DNA of 49,667 nt, taken from the NCBI GenBank assembly GCA_947461225.1, contig CANHJV010000006.1, positions 1 to 49,667 of the forward strand. The letters are read 5' to 3'. The position numbers and the translations under genes are program-made. This document shows positions 9,810 to 20,010 of the stretch, piece after piece; the stretch's first letter is position 1, and every line of letters starts with the position of its first letter. The stretch is from Gemmatimonadota bacterium. Its GTDB lineage: Bacteria; Gemmatimonadota; Gemmatimonadetes; Gemmatimonadales; Gemmatimonadaceae. The notes beneath the pieces were generated by a model. That model was not told where the DNA came from. It made no database searches and was given only the letters and a program-made list of their open reading frames with translations.

Positions 9810-10524
9810 CGCATGCGGGAAGGGCGATGGTCGCGACATGGTCCACGATCTCGCGAATGCGATGAAGGTGCCACGTGTCGGCCGTGGGGGCCCTGAGACC
9901 CTGGTCGGGCATCAGGCGTCGTGCCACCGCCGTGTGCCCGGCCTCGTCGACCTCCTCGATCGCCACGTCGCGCGGATCGACGCTGAGCCCAACGCCAAGC
10001 GCTTTTAGGACGGCTTCTTTGCCGGTCCAGGCCGTGAGGAATCGCTCGCGCTGTTCGGCGGGAGGCCGTGCCTCGATCGCGATCCGTTCCGCGTCGGTGC
10101 ATGCGATGCGCAGCAGTGCGCCAAAATCCGCCAACGGACGCGTCAGGAGCTCCACGTCGATGCCCACGGGCCCGAGTGGCCGCAAGGCGGCTATGACGAC
10201 CTCCCCAGCATGACTGAGTGAGCATCCGGCCGACTGGTGCTCGGGGAGGTACGGGGCCCCAAGGGGCGTGCGCAGTAATTGCACGCCGGTCGGCGTCGCC
10301 CCACTCCACTCGGCGACGAGCGATCGAAGCACGTCACGCGCGGCCACATACGAGGCGCGCACGGAGGTCATGGGTACCGCGTGCGCGTGGGCAATCTCGT
10401 GGTCGGCAAGACGTGACTGCCACGCACCATTCAGCATTCCATCATCTGGCGTCACCCGGCGCCATCGCCAGAGCACACCCGAGGTTGTCCCCCCGCCACC
10501 CATCGGGGGCGTCCCGCTCGTCAC
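9790..10524 (-). CDS. 4'-phosphopantetheinyl transferase (Sfp type)
   Basis: 244 aa; GPVGIDVELL...FLTAWTGKEAVLKALGVGL motifs. Confidence 0.92.
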   Translation of the reverse strand: MTSGTPPMGGGGTTSGVLWRWRRVTPDDGMLNGAWQSRLADHEIAHAHAVPMTSVRASYVAARDVLRSLVAEWSGATPTGVQLLRTPLGAPYLPEHQSAGCSLSHAGEVVIAALRPLGPVGIDVELLTRPLADFGALLRIACTDAERIAIEARPPAEQRERFLTAWTGKEAVLKALGVGLSVDPRDVAIEEVDEAGHTAVARRLMPDQGLRAPTADTWHLHRIREIVDHVATIALPACETPRHG

Positions 10525-11507
10525 CGGGAGAGTTGCACCCCGATCATCAGTTTGCCGAATGTCTTGCGCACGGGATCGATCAGGTCGGAGTCATAGCGCT
10601 GGTTGTACACGGCGTTCAGTGACACGCCCGAGCCGATCCGGCCGCTGAGCGTCACCGTGGACGCACGCAGCCGACGTCCCGAGATCTCGGTCCAGAGCAG
10701 GTTCTGCGACAGACCAATGGAGGGGGCGAGCTGGACGGCGAACGACTCGTAGAAACCAACGCCGAATCCGACTGCCGTCACGGTCCCGTTGGCCGCGAGT
10801 TCTGCCTCCTCGCTGGCGTTCGCGTCGCTGTACGTCACCCCCGGTGCCACGAACAACTTCGCCCGTTTGGAGTTCACCAGCGAACGACCGAGACCGAGGT
10901 GCTGCGTGAACCGAAAGTCGATCTCTTGCGGGATATTTCGCTCAGCGAACGTCTGCGCGATCAGGCGATAGGTCGCATTGAGATCACGAACGGCGGTTAT
11001 GGTGAGCAGCCGATCGTCTGCCGCGGCCGGATGCGGATCCTGTCGCTGGTAGTTGATCTGCAGGCCGACCTTCACCGACGATTTCGGTGTGGAGCGCCCC
11101 AGAGTCGCCCCGACGCTGATCCCGGTCATCGCGCCGGCATCGTCACGGACGACTTCCGATAGATGTTGCACGCCGACCTCCAACGTCCGGGCCCACCGCG
11201 CTTGGTGAGGCCGCGAGTGCCCGAGGGTCGGGACCGCGGCGAGCGCACTTTGCGCCTCGGCCTCGCTCGGGGAAATCGACGCGATGGCCGATCGGGCGAA
11301 GGTCAGTCGGCCGAGTGTTTCGGAAACGACGGTGACGGAATCGGCGGTTTCGGCGACGACGCGGCCCTGGAGGGCAGAGCCATCCTGCAGCTTCACGGTG
11401 GCGGTCGCCGTGGTGTCTCGGCCAGCCTGCGCGTGAAGGGGGGCGCTGGTGGCTGCGGCGAGCGCGACCGTGCAGAGCGCGCGGTAGAGGGCGTTTGGTA
11501 TGGTCAC
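10521..11507 (-). CDS. DUF481-family outer-membrane protein
   Basis: 328 aa, signal peptide (ALAAATSAPLHAQ), ARWARTLEVGVQHLS..., C-terminal beta-barrel-like GVQLSR; stop overlaps PPTase start. Confidence 0.75.
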   Translation of the reverse strand: MTIPNALYRALCTVALAAATSAPLHAQAGRDTTATATVKLQDGSALQGRVVAETADSVTVVSETLGRLTFARSAIASISPSEAEAQSALAAVPTLGHSRPHQARWARTLEVGVQHLSEVVRDDAGAMTGISVGATLGRSTPKSSVKVGLQINYQRQDPHPAAADDRLLTITAVRDLNATYRLIAQTFAERNIPQEIDFRFTQHLGLGRSLVNSKRAKLFVAPGVTYSDANASEEAELAANGTVTAVGFGVGFYESFAVQLAPSIGLSQNLLWTEISGRRLRASTVTLSGRIGSGVSLNAVYNQRYDSDLIDPVRKTFGKLMIGVQLSR

Positions 11508-11570
11508 GCGGGAAGCCTAAGTCAATGTGGCTCGCTTGACTAGTATTGTAGAGCTCGGTAAGTCCCTCAC

Positions 11571-12890
11571 ATGGCCTTCGTGGATTATTCGCAAAGCGAC
11601 GCCGAGTCGACGGCGCTCGGAACCGGATCGGACGTCGCCGTGTTCGAGCGCCGCGAGTCCAACGTCCGCGGTTACTGCCGCAGCTTTCCCGCGGTGTTCT
11701 CCCGCGCCCGTGGCGCGACGATCTGGGATGAGCACGGACGCGCTTACGTCGATTTCTTCGCCGGGGCCGGCACGATCAACTACGGGCACAACGAGGCGCG
11801 GCTGAAGGCCGCCGTGATCGCACATCTGGCCGACGACGCCATCGTGCACTCCCTCGACCTGTACACGGTGGCCAAGCGCGACTTCCTCGAAGAATTCGAG
11901 CGAACGATTCTCGCGCCGCGTGGGCTCGACTACCGGATTCAGTTTCCGGGACCCACCGGCACGAACGCCGTGGAGTCGGCGCTCAAGCTCGCGCGCAAGA
12001 TCACCGGCCGGCGCACGGTGGTGTCCTTCTCGCGAGGGTACCATGGCATGACGCTCGGCTCGCTGGCGCTGACCGCCAATCCGATGGCGCGGGCCGCGGC
12101 CGGTGTCCCGTTGCCGCACGTCCTGGTAGCCCCGTACGACCGCGCCGATGGGTGCACGACGGAGGAGACGCTGGCGACGTTGGCGGCGCTGCTCGACGCG
12201 GCTGCGCAGCGCAACGATCCCATCGCCGCCCTCGTGCTCGAATGCGTGCAGGGGGAGGGCGGTATCAATGTGGCCTCGCCGGAGTGGCTGCGTGAGGTGG
12301 CCGCCCTCGCGGCCGCCCGGGGGATTCTCTTGGTGGTCGACGACATTCAGGCGGGGTGTGGTCGGACGGGCACGTTTTTCAGCTTCGAGACGGCCGGCAT
12401 TACGCCAGATATCGTGCTGGTCTCCAAAGCGATCGGCGGCATCGGCATGCCGATGGCGCTCGTGCTGATGAAGTCGCACCTCGACGTGTGGCAGCCAGGA
12501 GAGCACAACGGCACCTTTCGCGGCTTCAATCTCGCGTTCGTGGCAGCCACCGCGGCGCTCCGCTGCTTCTGGCAGGATGATCAGCTCACGCAGGTCGTCG
12601 CCACCCGCGCGACGGAGATGCACACCGCCCTCCACGCGATCGTCACGGCACACCCGCACGTCGCGTTCTCCGTCCGCGGGCGTGGCATGATGCAGGGGCT
12701 CCATTGCCCCGATCCCGCTCTCGCCGCGCGCATTACGACCGCGGCGTGGACCCGAGGGCTGATCGCCGAACGCAGTGGCCCCGACGATGAAGTCGTGAAG
12801 CTGATGCCGCCCCTTACCATCACCGATGTCGAGCTCCGGCGGGGACTCGCGATTCTGCACGCCGCCGTCCTCGATGCACTGACGGTCTGA
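11571..12890 (+). CDS. ectB: EctB-type diaminobutyrate--2-oxoglutarate aminotransferase (class III PLP)
   Basis: 439 aa; FFAGAGTINYGHNEARLKAAVIAHL, IQFPGPTGTNAVESALKLARKITGR, VVDDIQAGCGRTGTFFSFE, VLVSKAIGGIGMPMALVL. Confidence 0.92.
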   Translation: MAFVDYSQSDAESTALGTGSDVAVFERRESNVRGYCRSFPAVFSRARGATIWDEHGRAYVDFFAGAGTINYGHNEARLKAAVIAHLADDAIVHSLDLYTVAKRDFLEEFERTILAPRGLDYRIQFPGPTGTNAVESALKLARKITGRRTVVSFSRGYHGMTLGSLALTANPMARAAAGVPLPHVLVAPYDRADGCTTEETLATLAALLDAAAQRNDPIAALVLECVQGEGGINVASPEWLREVAALAAARGILLVVDDIQAGCGRTGTFFSFETAGITPDIVLVSKAIGGIGMPMALVLMKSHLDVWQPGEHNGTFRGFNLAFVAATAALRCFWQDDQLTQVVATRATEMHTALHAIVTAHPHVAFSVRGRGMMQGLHCPDPALAARITTAAWTRGLIAERSGPDDEVVKLMPPLTITDVELRRGLAILHAAVLDALTV

Positions 12891-12894
12891 TCAC

Positions 12895-14061
12895 GTGCCT
12901 CTCCTCAACACACCCACGCGCCGGCACCCGTTGTCCCCGCGCGGCTCGCACACGACCACCGGACTGCTGGTCTTGCTGACGGTGCACCTCGCCGCCTGTA
13001 AGGGCCCTGTGTCGCCACCGCTCGAGCTCTCCGGCGATCAGATCGCGGTGGTGCGCACGGATACCGCCTGGACCGGCCCCGCGTTTGTGGGAACCATTGC
13101 ATCGCAGCGCATCGCGCGGGTCCGTGCGGAGAGCCCGGGCACCCTGCTCTCGGTCTCCGTCGATCCGGGACAGTCGATTGCCGCTGGGACCGTGCTGGCC
13201 ACCTTCGACGATCGCGGCGTCCGCGACCAGCTGCAGGTGGCACGCTCGGCGGTGACGCAGGCCGACGCCGTGCTCGCACAGAGCACGCGGGAATTGGAGC
13301 GCGTACGCGCCCTGATCGACATCGGCGCACTGGCGGTGCGTGATCGCGAGGTGGCGGAGCGGGCGATGCTCGCCGCACAGTCACAGCATACCGAAGTGCG
13401 CGCGCGACTGGCCACGGCGGAGTATCTGCTCCAGCGCACGGTGGTGCGGGCGCCGTTTGATGCCGTGGTCACCGAGCACAGCGCGCGGGCGGGCGATGTG
13501 GTCGCACCCGGCATGCCCTTGTTCACGCTTGCCGACCAGAACCGGCTTGGCATCGAAGCGTTGCTCTCGGTGGCGACCGCATCCACGGTGAACGTGGGCG
13601 CGATGGTGCAGGTGTCGCCGCTCGACGAGCCGTCAACGACACCGTCGCGGATCGCCCAGCCGTCCGCGTGGGCGCGCATCACCTGGATCTCCCGCATGGT
13701 CGACGTCCCGACGCGACAGGTGCGCGTCGGGATGTCGCTGCCCACCGATGGCGCGCGGTATCTGGTCGGACAGACCGTACACGGCCGCCTCGCCCTCGAT
13801 GCGCGCGTCGGCCTGCGCGTACCGGAGCGCGCGATTGATCATGCCGGCGATACCACGATGGTGGCACGGATTCGCGCCGGGCGCATTGTGCGCACCGTCG
13901 TGACGCTGGGTCCTCGTGATGAGGAGACGCACCTCGTCGAGATTCTCGCCGGACTCGCACCGGGCGACTCGGTGGTCATCGGCGACGAACGTCGCACCGC
14001 CGATGGCGTCGCCGTCCGAACCCGCCGTGGGTTGTCCCGCACAGTGACATCCAACAACTGA
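12895..14061 (+). CDS. RND efflux periplasmic adaptor (HlyD/MFP), lipoprotein
   Basis: 388 aa; lipobox HLAAC; AESPGTLLSVSVDPGQSIAAGTVLATFDD...VRAPFDAVVTEHSARAGDVVAPGMPLFTLAD. Confidence 0.88.
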   Translation: MPLLNTPTRRHPLSPRGSHTTTGLLVLLTVHLAACKGPVSPPLELSGDQIAVVRTDTAWTGPAFVGTIASQRIARVRAESPGTLLSVSVDPGQSIAAGTVLATFDDRGVRDQLQVARSAVTQADAVLAQSTRELERVRALIDIGALAVRDREVAERAMLAAQSQHTEVRARLATAEYLLQRTVVRAPFDAVVTEHSARAGDVVAPGMPLFTLADQNRLGIEALLSVATASTVNVGAMVQVSPLDEPSTTPSRIAQPSAWARITWISRMVDVPTRQVRVGMSLPTDGARYLVGQTVHGRLALDARVGLRVPERAIDHAGDTTMVARIRAGRIVRTVVTLGPRDEETHLVEILAGLAPGDSVVIGDERRTADGVAVRTRRGLSRTVTSNN

Positions 14062-14069
14062 GAGATTCT

Positions 14070-14870
14070 GTGTCGATGTACTGGATTTACGACCTCACGA
14101 ACCTGCAGCTCGCCCTGCTGTCCTGCGGCGTGTGCGTCGTGTTCACATGGCTCGGTGTCGTGTTCGTTGGCAAGGCGGTTCGTCGGTATACGGAAGATCC
14201 CGGTAGCATCGGTGACTTCGTAGGACAGTATCTGTCCGTACTCGGCCTGTTCTTCGGTCTGATACTCGGACTGGTCGCCGTCGCGTCCTACGAAAATTAC
14301 GGAGACGCCGAAACAGCCGTGAGCGTGGAAGCCAATCAGCTCGCCATCCTGTACCGCACGGTGAGCACATATCCGGAGCCATATCGCCAGAGCTTGCGGG
14401 GGGCGATGTTCGACTACGTCGACTACGTCATCGAGGACGCGTGGCCTGCGTATCGACGCGGACAGATCCCCGAGGGTGGACCGGCACGGGTGAGTGCGAT
14501 TCAGGGGCGCCTGTTTTCCTTTCAGCCGGGTCGGGCGAGCGAGCAGCTGGTGCACGCGGAGGCGCTACGTCAGTTCGCCAGCTTTACTGAAGCCACGCGT
14601 AACCGGCTGGAGTTTGTGAACACGGGCTTGCCAAGCATGTTGTGGCTGATCGTGATCGTTGGTGCGGTCATGACGCTGGCGCTGCTCTGGTTCATCACCA
14701 TCGATCATCTCTGGGTGCAACTCACCGCCTCAGGGGTGCTGGCGGTGTTCGTGGGGCTGATGATGTTTTTTATCGCCGCGATGGATCATCCCTTGCGCGG
14801 CGACTACAGTATCAGCCCCGATGCGTTGATCGAGCTGCGCGCGTCTATGCAGGCCAACACGCAAGACTGA
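14070..14870 (+). CDS. DUF4239-like bestrophin-type membrane protein
   Basis: 266 aa; four predicted TM stretches; SVEANQLAILYRTVSTYPEPYRQSLR typical of DUF4239. Confidence 0.75.
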   Translation: MSMYWIYDLTNLQLALLSCGVCVVFTWLGVVFVGKAVRRYTEDPGSIGDFVGQYLSVLGLFFGLILGLVAVASYENYGDAETAVSVEANQLAILYRTVSTYPEPYRQSLRGAMFDYVDYVIEDAWPAYRRGQIPEGGPARVSAIQGRLFSFQPGRASEQLVHAEALRQFASFTEATRNRLEFVNTGLPSMLWLIVIVGAVMTLALLWFITIDHLWVQLTASGVLAVFVGLMMFFIAAMDHPLRGDYSISPDALIELRASMQANTQD

Positions 14871-14884
14871 GCGACGGGTAACGG

Positions 14885-16111
14885 TTACGCCGTTGGCGTG
14901 GCCGTTGGCGTGGCCGTTGGCGTGGCCCTGCGGCGGCGCAACGCCGCCAGCTGCGGCGTCACCACCGGAACGGTGAGCATGGTGCTGGCCACCGCCATGA
15001 GCAGGAATGCCGTGAACATCTCGGAGGTGATGATCTGCTTGTCGAGCAGCACACTGACGAAAATGATTTCGATCAATGCCTTGGTCTGCAGCAACCAGCC
15101 GACGATCGCGGCCTCGCCGCTGGGCCAGCGGAGCATCCGTCCGGCCAAGCGTATACCGGCGAGCTTACCAGTCACCGACGCCACGAGCAGGAGCGCGGCG
15201 ACGAGCAGGACGGTCGTGCCGCCCATGCTCCACTGCGTTCTCAGGCCGGTGGACAAGAAAAAGACCGGCATCAGCACGAGCAGTACGTTGTGGCGGAGTC
15301 GATCCAGCTCTTCAACGCCGAACCACGATTTTTCCATGACGACGCCGGCGAGAAACGCGCCAACCATGAAGTGCAGGCCACACCAGTCTGCGCCGAAGCT
15401 GACGATCGCGAGCCAGATGATGGCGATGTACCAGCGGTCGGAGCGCGGCAGCCGCGGCATGAGGACGCGAAACGCGTAGCAGAGGGCCGTGTACGCGACC
15501 AGGAACAGCAGCTGTCGCTCAACACGATGCCAATCCATCAGAATCACCGCGAGGACGCCCCACAGCGCGATGTCATCGAGACTGGCGTAGCGCAAGACGC
15601 GCTGCCCCATCGAATCGCGCAGGATGCCCAGCTTTTCCATTAACAGTACGAGGATGGGCAGCGCGGTGACCGCGCACGCCATGCCGACGCCCACGACAAA
15701 CTGCCACGATGCGGCCTTGGGCCCCATCCACCCCTGCTGGCGAATCAGCAGCAGGCCGGCCGCGGCGCCGAAGAGCAACGGGGTGCCGAGGGCGAATCCC
15801 GCGGTGATCACGCTTTCGCGGCGGTGCTGTTTGGCATCGTGCAGGTCGAGTTCAACGCCCGCGAGCATCACGAACAGCATGACCGCCCACCACGCGATGC
15901 CATTCAGTGATTGCACCACGGGCGGACTGAAGATCTTCGCGTAGTATTCCGGCACCACGGCGCCGAGCATCCCAGGACCGAGCAGTACACCGGTCAGAAT
16001 CTGGACGACGACCAGCGGTGCGAAATATTCCGTTCGTGCCAAACGCCAAATGAGAAATGGAACGGAAAAAATCAGCACCATCGCGATCAGGAAGACTTCC
16101 GTGACGTTCAT
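14885..16111 (-). CDS. Cation:proton antiporter (CPA2/Kef type)
   Basis: ORF 14885-16144; start MNVTEVFLIAMVLIFSVPFLIW at 16111. LTGVLLGPGMLG, HFMVGAFLAGVVMEK, multi-TM. C-terminus ends (TPTA)n from a 12-bp tandem repeat. Confidence 0.88.
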   Translation of the reverse strand: MNVTEVFLIAMVLIFSVPFLIWRLARTEYFAPLVVVQILTGVLLGPGMLGAVVPEYYAKIFSPPVVQSLNGIAWWAVMLFVMLAGVELDLHDAKQHRRESVITAGFALGTPLLFGAAAGLLLIRQQGWMGPKAASWQFVVGVGMACAVTALPILVLLMEKLGILRDSMGQRVLRYASLDDIALWGVLAVILMDWHRVERQLLFLVAYTALCYAFRVLMPRLPRSDRWYIAIIWLAIVSFGADWCGLHFMVGAFLAGVVMEKSWFGVEELDRLRHNVLLVLMPVFFLSTGLRTQWSMGGTTVLLVAALLLVASVTGKLAGIRLAGRMLRWPSGEAAIVGWLLQTKALIEIIFVSVLLDKQIITSEMFTAFLLMAVASTMLTVPVVTPQLAALRRRRATPTATPTATPTA

Positions 16112-16260
16112 TCTTGGTCTCTCCTCCCCATCGGTGAATGACACGCTGCGAGATCGTCCGCCAGTGCCGAGTTCGCTAAAGTAATAGATGAGTCCGGCAG
16201 GACGCAGCCTGTGCGCTGCACCTAGCCAAGCACGTCAGCGCCACCGAGACTCCGTGGGGT

Positions 16261-18996
16261 ATGCAATCCGAAGGGTGGGAGCCCCCCCGTACATCAGACC
16301 CGCGATTCACTCGCTGGCTCGCCATTGCCGCGATCGCGTTGATCGTGCCCAGCCTCGTGGGCTGGCTGTTCCGCATTCCGTGGCTTGTACAACCGTTCGA
16401 CGCGTTTACACCTGCCCGCGTAGGTGGGACGGTGCTGATTACCGCCGGCGCGGCCGGCATGCTCGCGACGCTCTCGGGACGACGGACGCTGACGCGTCGT
16501 CTGGCCATCGTCTGTGGAGGGGCGGCAACGATCGCGCTGCTGCTGTTGGTGGACGTCGTCGGCTTTCTGGGCACTGACGGCGCTTCGGCAGCGGCCCGCG
16601 TGCCGCTGCATAGTTTGCTGGCCTCGCTGCTGCTGGGCACGGCGCTGTTGCAACGCAACGTATCCCATCAGCCCGGTAGCAAGGCACCGTCGCGGTGGGC
16701 GCCGGTGCTGGCCGGCGTGGGCACGATGTTGTTGGTGCTGGTGGTCTGGCGGGCGTTGGTGGCCCGCGAACAGGCGCAGACCCAGGATCGGGCGGCGATC
16801 GCTGCCGACGCGTTGGATCGGGCCGTGCAGCGGCAGTTTCTGGCCGTCGATCGGGCGCTCGGCCGGTCGGCTGCGTTTCTGGCTGGAGCTGGCCGCCTGA
16901 ACGACGCGGCGTGGGCCACGACGTTCCCGCGGCTGATCAACGAAACGGAAGGGTTGGTCGGCATGGTGTGGTTGGATTCTGCCGGCACCGTCCTGCGCGC
17001 GGCGCCGTCGGCACCGCTGCCGCCCGATGTGCGCCGTCAGCTGCTCGACGTCGTGTCGCGGTGGTCTCACCAGGACCTCGCATCGGTGCGTGCTACGGAG
17101 CCGCTCGCTCGGTCCGCCCGGCAAATCGTCGCGTTGCACAACGCGCCATGGGGGATCGGGCTGTTGTATGCGATTGACGCACGGTCATCGGTGCCGTCGC
17201 ACGGTCGCACGGTCGTGGTGGGTTTCGTAAACGAGGCCCAGTTGATCAGCGACTTCACTAACGATGTGCGCGGCGGCTTTGCGGTGGCGGTATTGCGTGG
17301 CGACTCCATCATCGCGGGTCGGGTCGCCGCCGCGTCGCCGGTGTACACGGCGCCACTGCTGTTGGGCGCGCGGCAGCTCACGGTGTCGGTTTCTCAGGCG
17401 CCCGAAACGTCGCGCTCTTCGCTCCCCGAACTCGTGTTACTGCTGGGGTTCTCGGTGGCGGTGCTGCTGTCGGTAACGATGTGGCAGCAGCACGCGATGT
17501 GGGCGCAGGCGAGCAGTGACGGGAGGGAGCGCATGCAGCGGGCGATCGAGCGAGCCACCGACGGGGTGTGGGAACTCGATATTGCGCGCCGTGGCATGCA
17601 CCGCAGCCCAGCCTTAATGCGCTATCTCGGTATCGATCCGATGGTGCTCGAGGGCGGCGTCGATGCCTGGTCCGCACTGATCCATCCCGATGACCGTGCG
17701 GCGTATGCGCAAGCGCTCGACGCGCACGTGCGCGGTGGTACCGAGGCCTTCGAGTGCGAGTATCGATTGCGGGCCGGCGATGGATCATGGCACGAGCTCG
17801 TCGACCGCGGACGGGTCGTGGAACGCACGGCCGACGGCCGTCCGGTACGGGTGCTGGGTATCTCGGCCGACGTGACGGAACGGATGCTGGCGGACGCGTC
17901 ACGAGAGGAAAGCGATCGGCGCTTTCGTGCCATGTTCGATACGGCAAACCAAGTGCAGCTGCTGCTCGACTACGACGGCGGCATTCTGGAAGCGAACCGA
18001 GCCGCTGGTGAATTGGCTGGGACGACCGCGGATGCACTGCAGGGTATGCGCTTCTGGCAGGCACCGTGGTGGACCGCGCATCCGCTCACCGGCGATCGGG
18101 TACAGGAGCGCTTCATGAAAGCGCGGGCCGGTGACACGAATCGCTTCGACGTGCAGGTTGATGGGCCACACGATCGGCCGGCATCGATCGACTTTTCGTT
18201 AAAGCCGATTCTCGATCATGAAAACCGGGTCGTGCAGGTGCTGGTGGAAGGTCGTGATCTCACGGTGCGCAAGCGAGCCGAAGAGTCATTGCGTGAGATC
18301 GGTGCGTTGACCACCATGGGACAGCTTGCCGCCCGCGTGGCCCATGAGATCAACAATCCGCTTGCGGGTATTCAGAATGCGTTCCTGCTCATTCGCGGGG
18401 CCATTCCCACCGATCATCCCCAATACCGGTTCGTGGGCGCGATCGAACGCGAAATCGCCCGCATTGCGGCGGTCACACGGCAGTTGTACGAAACGTACCG
18501 ACCTGATCAGTCGATGATCGCGCAGTCGTCGGTGATCCTCGCCGTGACCGACGCCGTCAGTTTTCTCGAGCAGGTGAACCGGGTGCGACAGGTCAAGATC
18601 GTGACGGATCTGTCGCGCGCGCCCTCGCTCGTGCCGGTGCCCGATGCGCTGTTGCGACAAACGCTGTACAATCTCGTACAGAATGCGTTCGATGCCTCAC
18701 CGCCGAGTGGCACCATCACCGTGACGACGATGGTGGAAGGAGACGAGTGCGTGCTCCGCGTCACGGATGAAGGGCCTGGTGTTCCTGACGCACTACGACA
18801 GCGCATCTTCGACCCGTTCTTCAGCACGAAAGATCGCACGGTCAAGACCAGTGGCATGGGTATCGGTCTCTCGCTGGTCAGACAGTCCGTTCACGCCGTG
18901 GGCGGCTCTATTGTCGTACATGATCGGCCACAAGGCGGCACTGCATTCGAAGTCCGCCTGCCGATGACCCCTTTGGATACTGGAGTGCTGCAATGA
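16261..18996 (+). CDS. PAS-domain sensor histidine kinase
   Basis: 911 aa; TM segments, two PAS regions, H-box LAARVAHEINNPLAGIQNAFLLI, N-box LVQNAFDASP, G-boxes DEGPGVP, GMGIGLSLVRQ. Confidence 0.94.
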   Translation: MQSEGWEPPRTSDPRFTRWLAIAAIALIVPSLVGWLFRIPWLVQPFDAFTPARVGGTVLITAGAAGMLATLSGRRTLTRRLAIVCGGAATIALLLLVDVVGFLGTDGASAAARVPLHSLLASLLLGTALLQRNVSHQPGSKAPSRWAPVLAGVGTMLLVLVVWRALVAREQAQTQDRAAIAADALDRAVQRQFLAVDRALGRSAAFLAGAGRLNDAAWATTFPRLINETEGLVGMVWLDSAGTVLRAAPSAPLPPDVRRQLLDVVSRWSHQDLASVRATEPLARSARQIVALHNAPWGIGLLYAIDARSSVPSHGRTVVVGFVNEAQLISDFTNDVRGGFAVAVLRGDSIIAGRVAAASPVYTAPLLLGARQLTVSVSQAPETSRSSLPELVLLLGFSVAVLLSVTMWQQHAMWAQASSDGRERMQRAIERATDGVWELDIARRGMHRSPALMRYLGIDPMVLEGGVDAWSALIHPDDRAAYAQALDAHVRGGTEAFECEYRLRAGDGSWHELVDRGRVVERTADGRPVRVLGISADVTERMLADASREESDRRFRAMFDTANQVQLLLDYDGGILEANRAAGELAGTTADALQGMRFWQAPWWTAHPLTGDRVQERFMKARAGDTNRFDVQVDGPHDRPASIDFSLKPILDHENRVVQVLVEGRDLTVRKRAEESLREIGALTTMGQLAARVAHEINNPLAGIQNAFLLIRGAIPTDHPQYRFVGAIEREIARIAAVTRQLYETYRPDQSMIAQSSVILAVTDAVSFLEQVNRVRQVKIVTDLSRAPSLVPVPDALLRQTLYNLVQNAFDASPPSGTITVTTMVEGDECVLRVTDEGPGVPDALRQRIFDPFFSTKDRTVKTSGMGIGLSLVRQSVHAVGGSIVVHDRPQGGTAFEVRLPMTPLDTGVLQ

Positions 18997-19715
18997 GTCG
19001 CGGACGAATTCTGATTGCCGATGACGAACCCACGTTTCTCAACTCGACTGCGGAATTGCTGCGACGGGAAGGGTTCACGGTCGATACGGTGGAGGACGCT
19101 GCGTCGGCACTGGATGCGATCTCGGCGGCAACATACGACTTGCTGATTACCGACCTGGAGATGCCAGGGAACGCCGATCTGGATCTGGTGCAGCAAGTCG
19201 CCCACCTGAGCGGTGGCCTGCCGATCATCATCATCACGGGCTTTCCCTCGGTGCGCTCGGCCGTGGCGTCGATTGAACTGCCGGTGGCGGCGTATCTGGT
19301 GAAGCCGGTGCACTTCCCGGAGCTGTTGAAGCGTGTGACGAGCGCGGTGGCGCGGTTTCGCTCGTATCAGGCCATGCACAGTGCCGAGGCTCGGCTGCGG
19401 GAATACCGGTCGCAGGTCGAGGCACAGCCGGTGGCGTCGGCGACACATGGGCAGGGCCTCGACACGTTTCTTGTGCTCACCCTACGCAATGTCATGGGAT
19501 CGCTGACCGATCTCGAGCAGCTGGGGCGTGCGCTGGCTGGGCAACCAACGCTGCAACCGCACGCGTGTCAGCTCATCAATTGCCCACGTGGCGCGCAGTT
19601 GCAGGCGGCGGTGGAAGAGACGATCGCCGTGTTGGGGGAGACCAAGGGCGCCTTCAAGTCGAAGACACTGGGCGACCTTCGTCATCGGCTCGAGCTGCTC
19701 GTCAAGTTGGTGTAG
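18993..19715 (+). CDS. Response regulator (REC domain)
   Basis: 240 aa; ILIADDEPTFLNSTAELLRREGF...LLITDLEMPGNADLD...YLVKPVHFPELL; ATGA overlap with the kinase. Confidence 0.92.
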   Translation: MSRGRILIADDEPTFLNSTAELLRREGFTVDTVEDAASALDAISAATYDLLITDLEMPGNADLDLVQQVAHLSGGLPIIIITGFPSVRSAVASIELPVAAYLVKPVHFPELLKRVTSAVARFRSYQAMHSAEARLREYRSQVEAQPVASATHGQGLDTFLVLTLRNVMGSLTDLEQLGRALAGQPTLQPHACQLINCPRGAQLQAAVEETIAVLGETKGAFKSKTLGDLRHRLELLVKLV

Positions 19716-19799
19716 CACGAACACGCGTCCGATGTGCACAGTTTGTGGAGTTCTGCACACGCCGGTGCGATCTGCGACACAATCGGTCACGGTTTACCC

Positions 19800-19828
19800 T
19801 TGCGTGGGTGGTCGGTGCGCACGATTAT
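19800..19828 (+). promoter_or_regulatory. Candidate sigma70-type promoter for an intergenic transcript
   Basis: TTGCGT (19800-19805), 17-bp spacer, GATTAT (19823-19828). Confidence 0.45.
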
Positions 19829-19834
19829 CCTAGT

Positions 19835-20010
19835 CGGGACATGACGCAGTAGCGGACACTCCGCCGCGCCGATATTCCGGGCAGCAGCACTGCAGGACGA
19901 CATCTGGATCGCTCGATCGATCCAACCTTGACGACGGGATACCGATCCCGGAGTCGAAGGCGCGAAGTCTCGCTCTCTTATCCAGAGCAGGCATCGCGCT
20001 TTTTTGTTTT
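19835..20010 (+). ncRNA. Candidate sRNA or transcription-attenuating leader upstream of the sigma-54 activator gene
   Basis: Promoter-like element at 19800-19828 and T-tract terminator ending at 20010; internal hairpin cgggat(acc/g)atcccg. Confidence 0.4.
19960..20010 (+). terminator. Rho-independent terminator inside the 5' region of the sigma-54 activator gene
   Basis: gcgcga (19960-65)/tcgcgc (19994-99) with inner gctct (19972-76)/agagc (19984-88), followed by TTTTTTGTTTT (20000-20010). Confidence 0.6.

Noticed and set aside
11517-12860. 447-aa minus-strand ORF opposite ectB
   Set aside because: High-GC antisense shadow ORF; low-complexity R/H/G-rich sequence, no motifs, while the plus strand is a clear aminotransferase.
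14890-14930. gttggcgtggcc tandem repeat at the antiporter C-terminus
   Set aside because: Simple 12-bp coding repeat (TPTA)n in a tail; unlikely to be functionally special.
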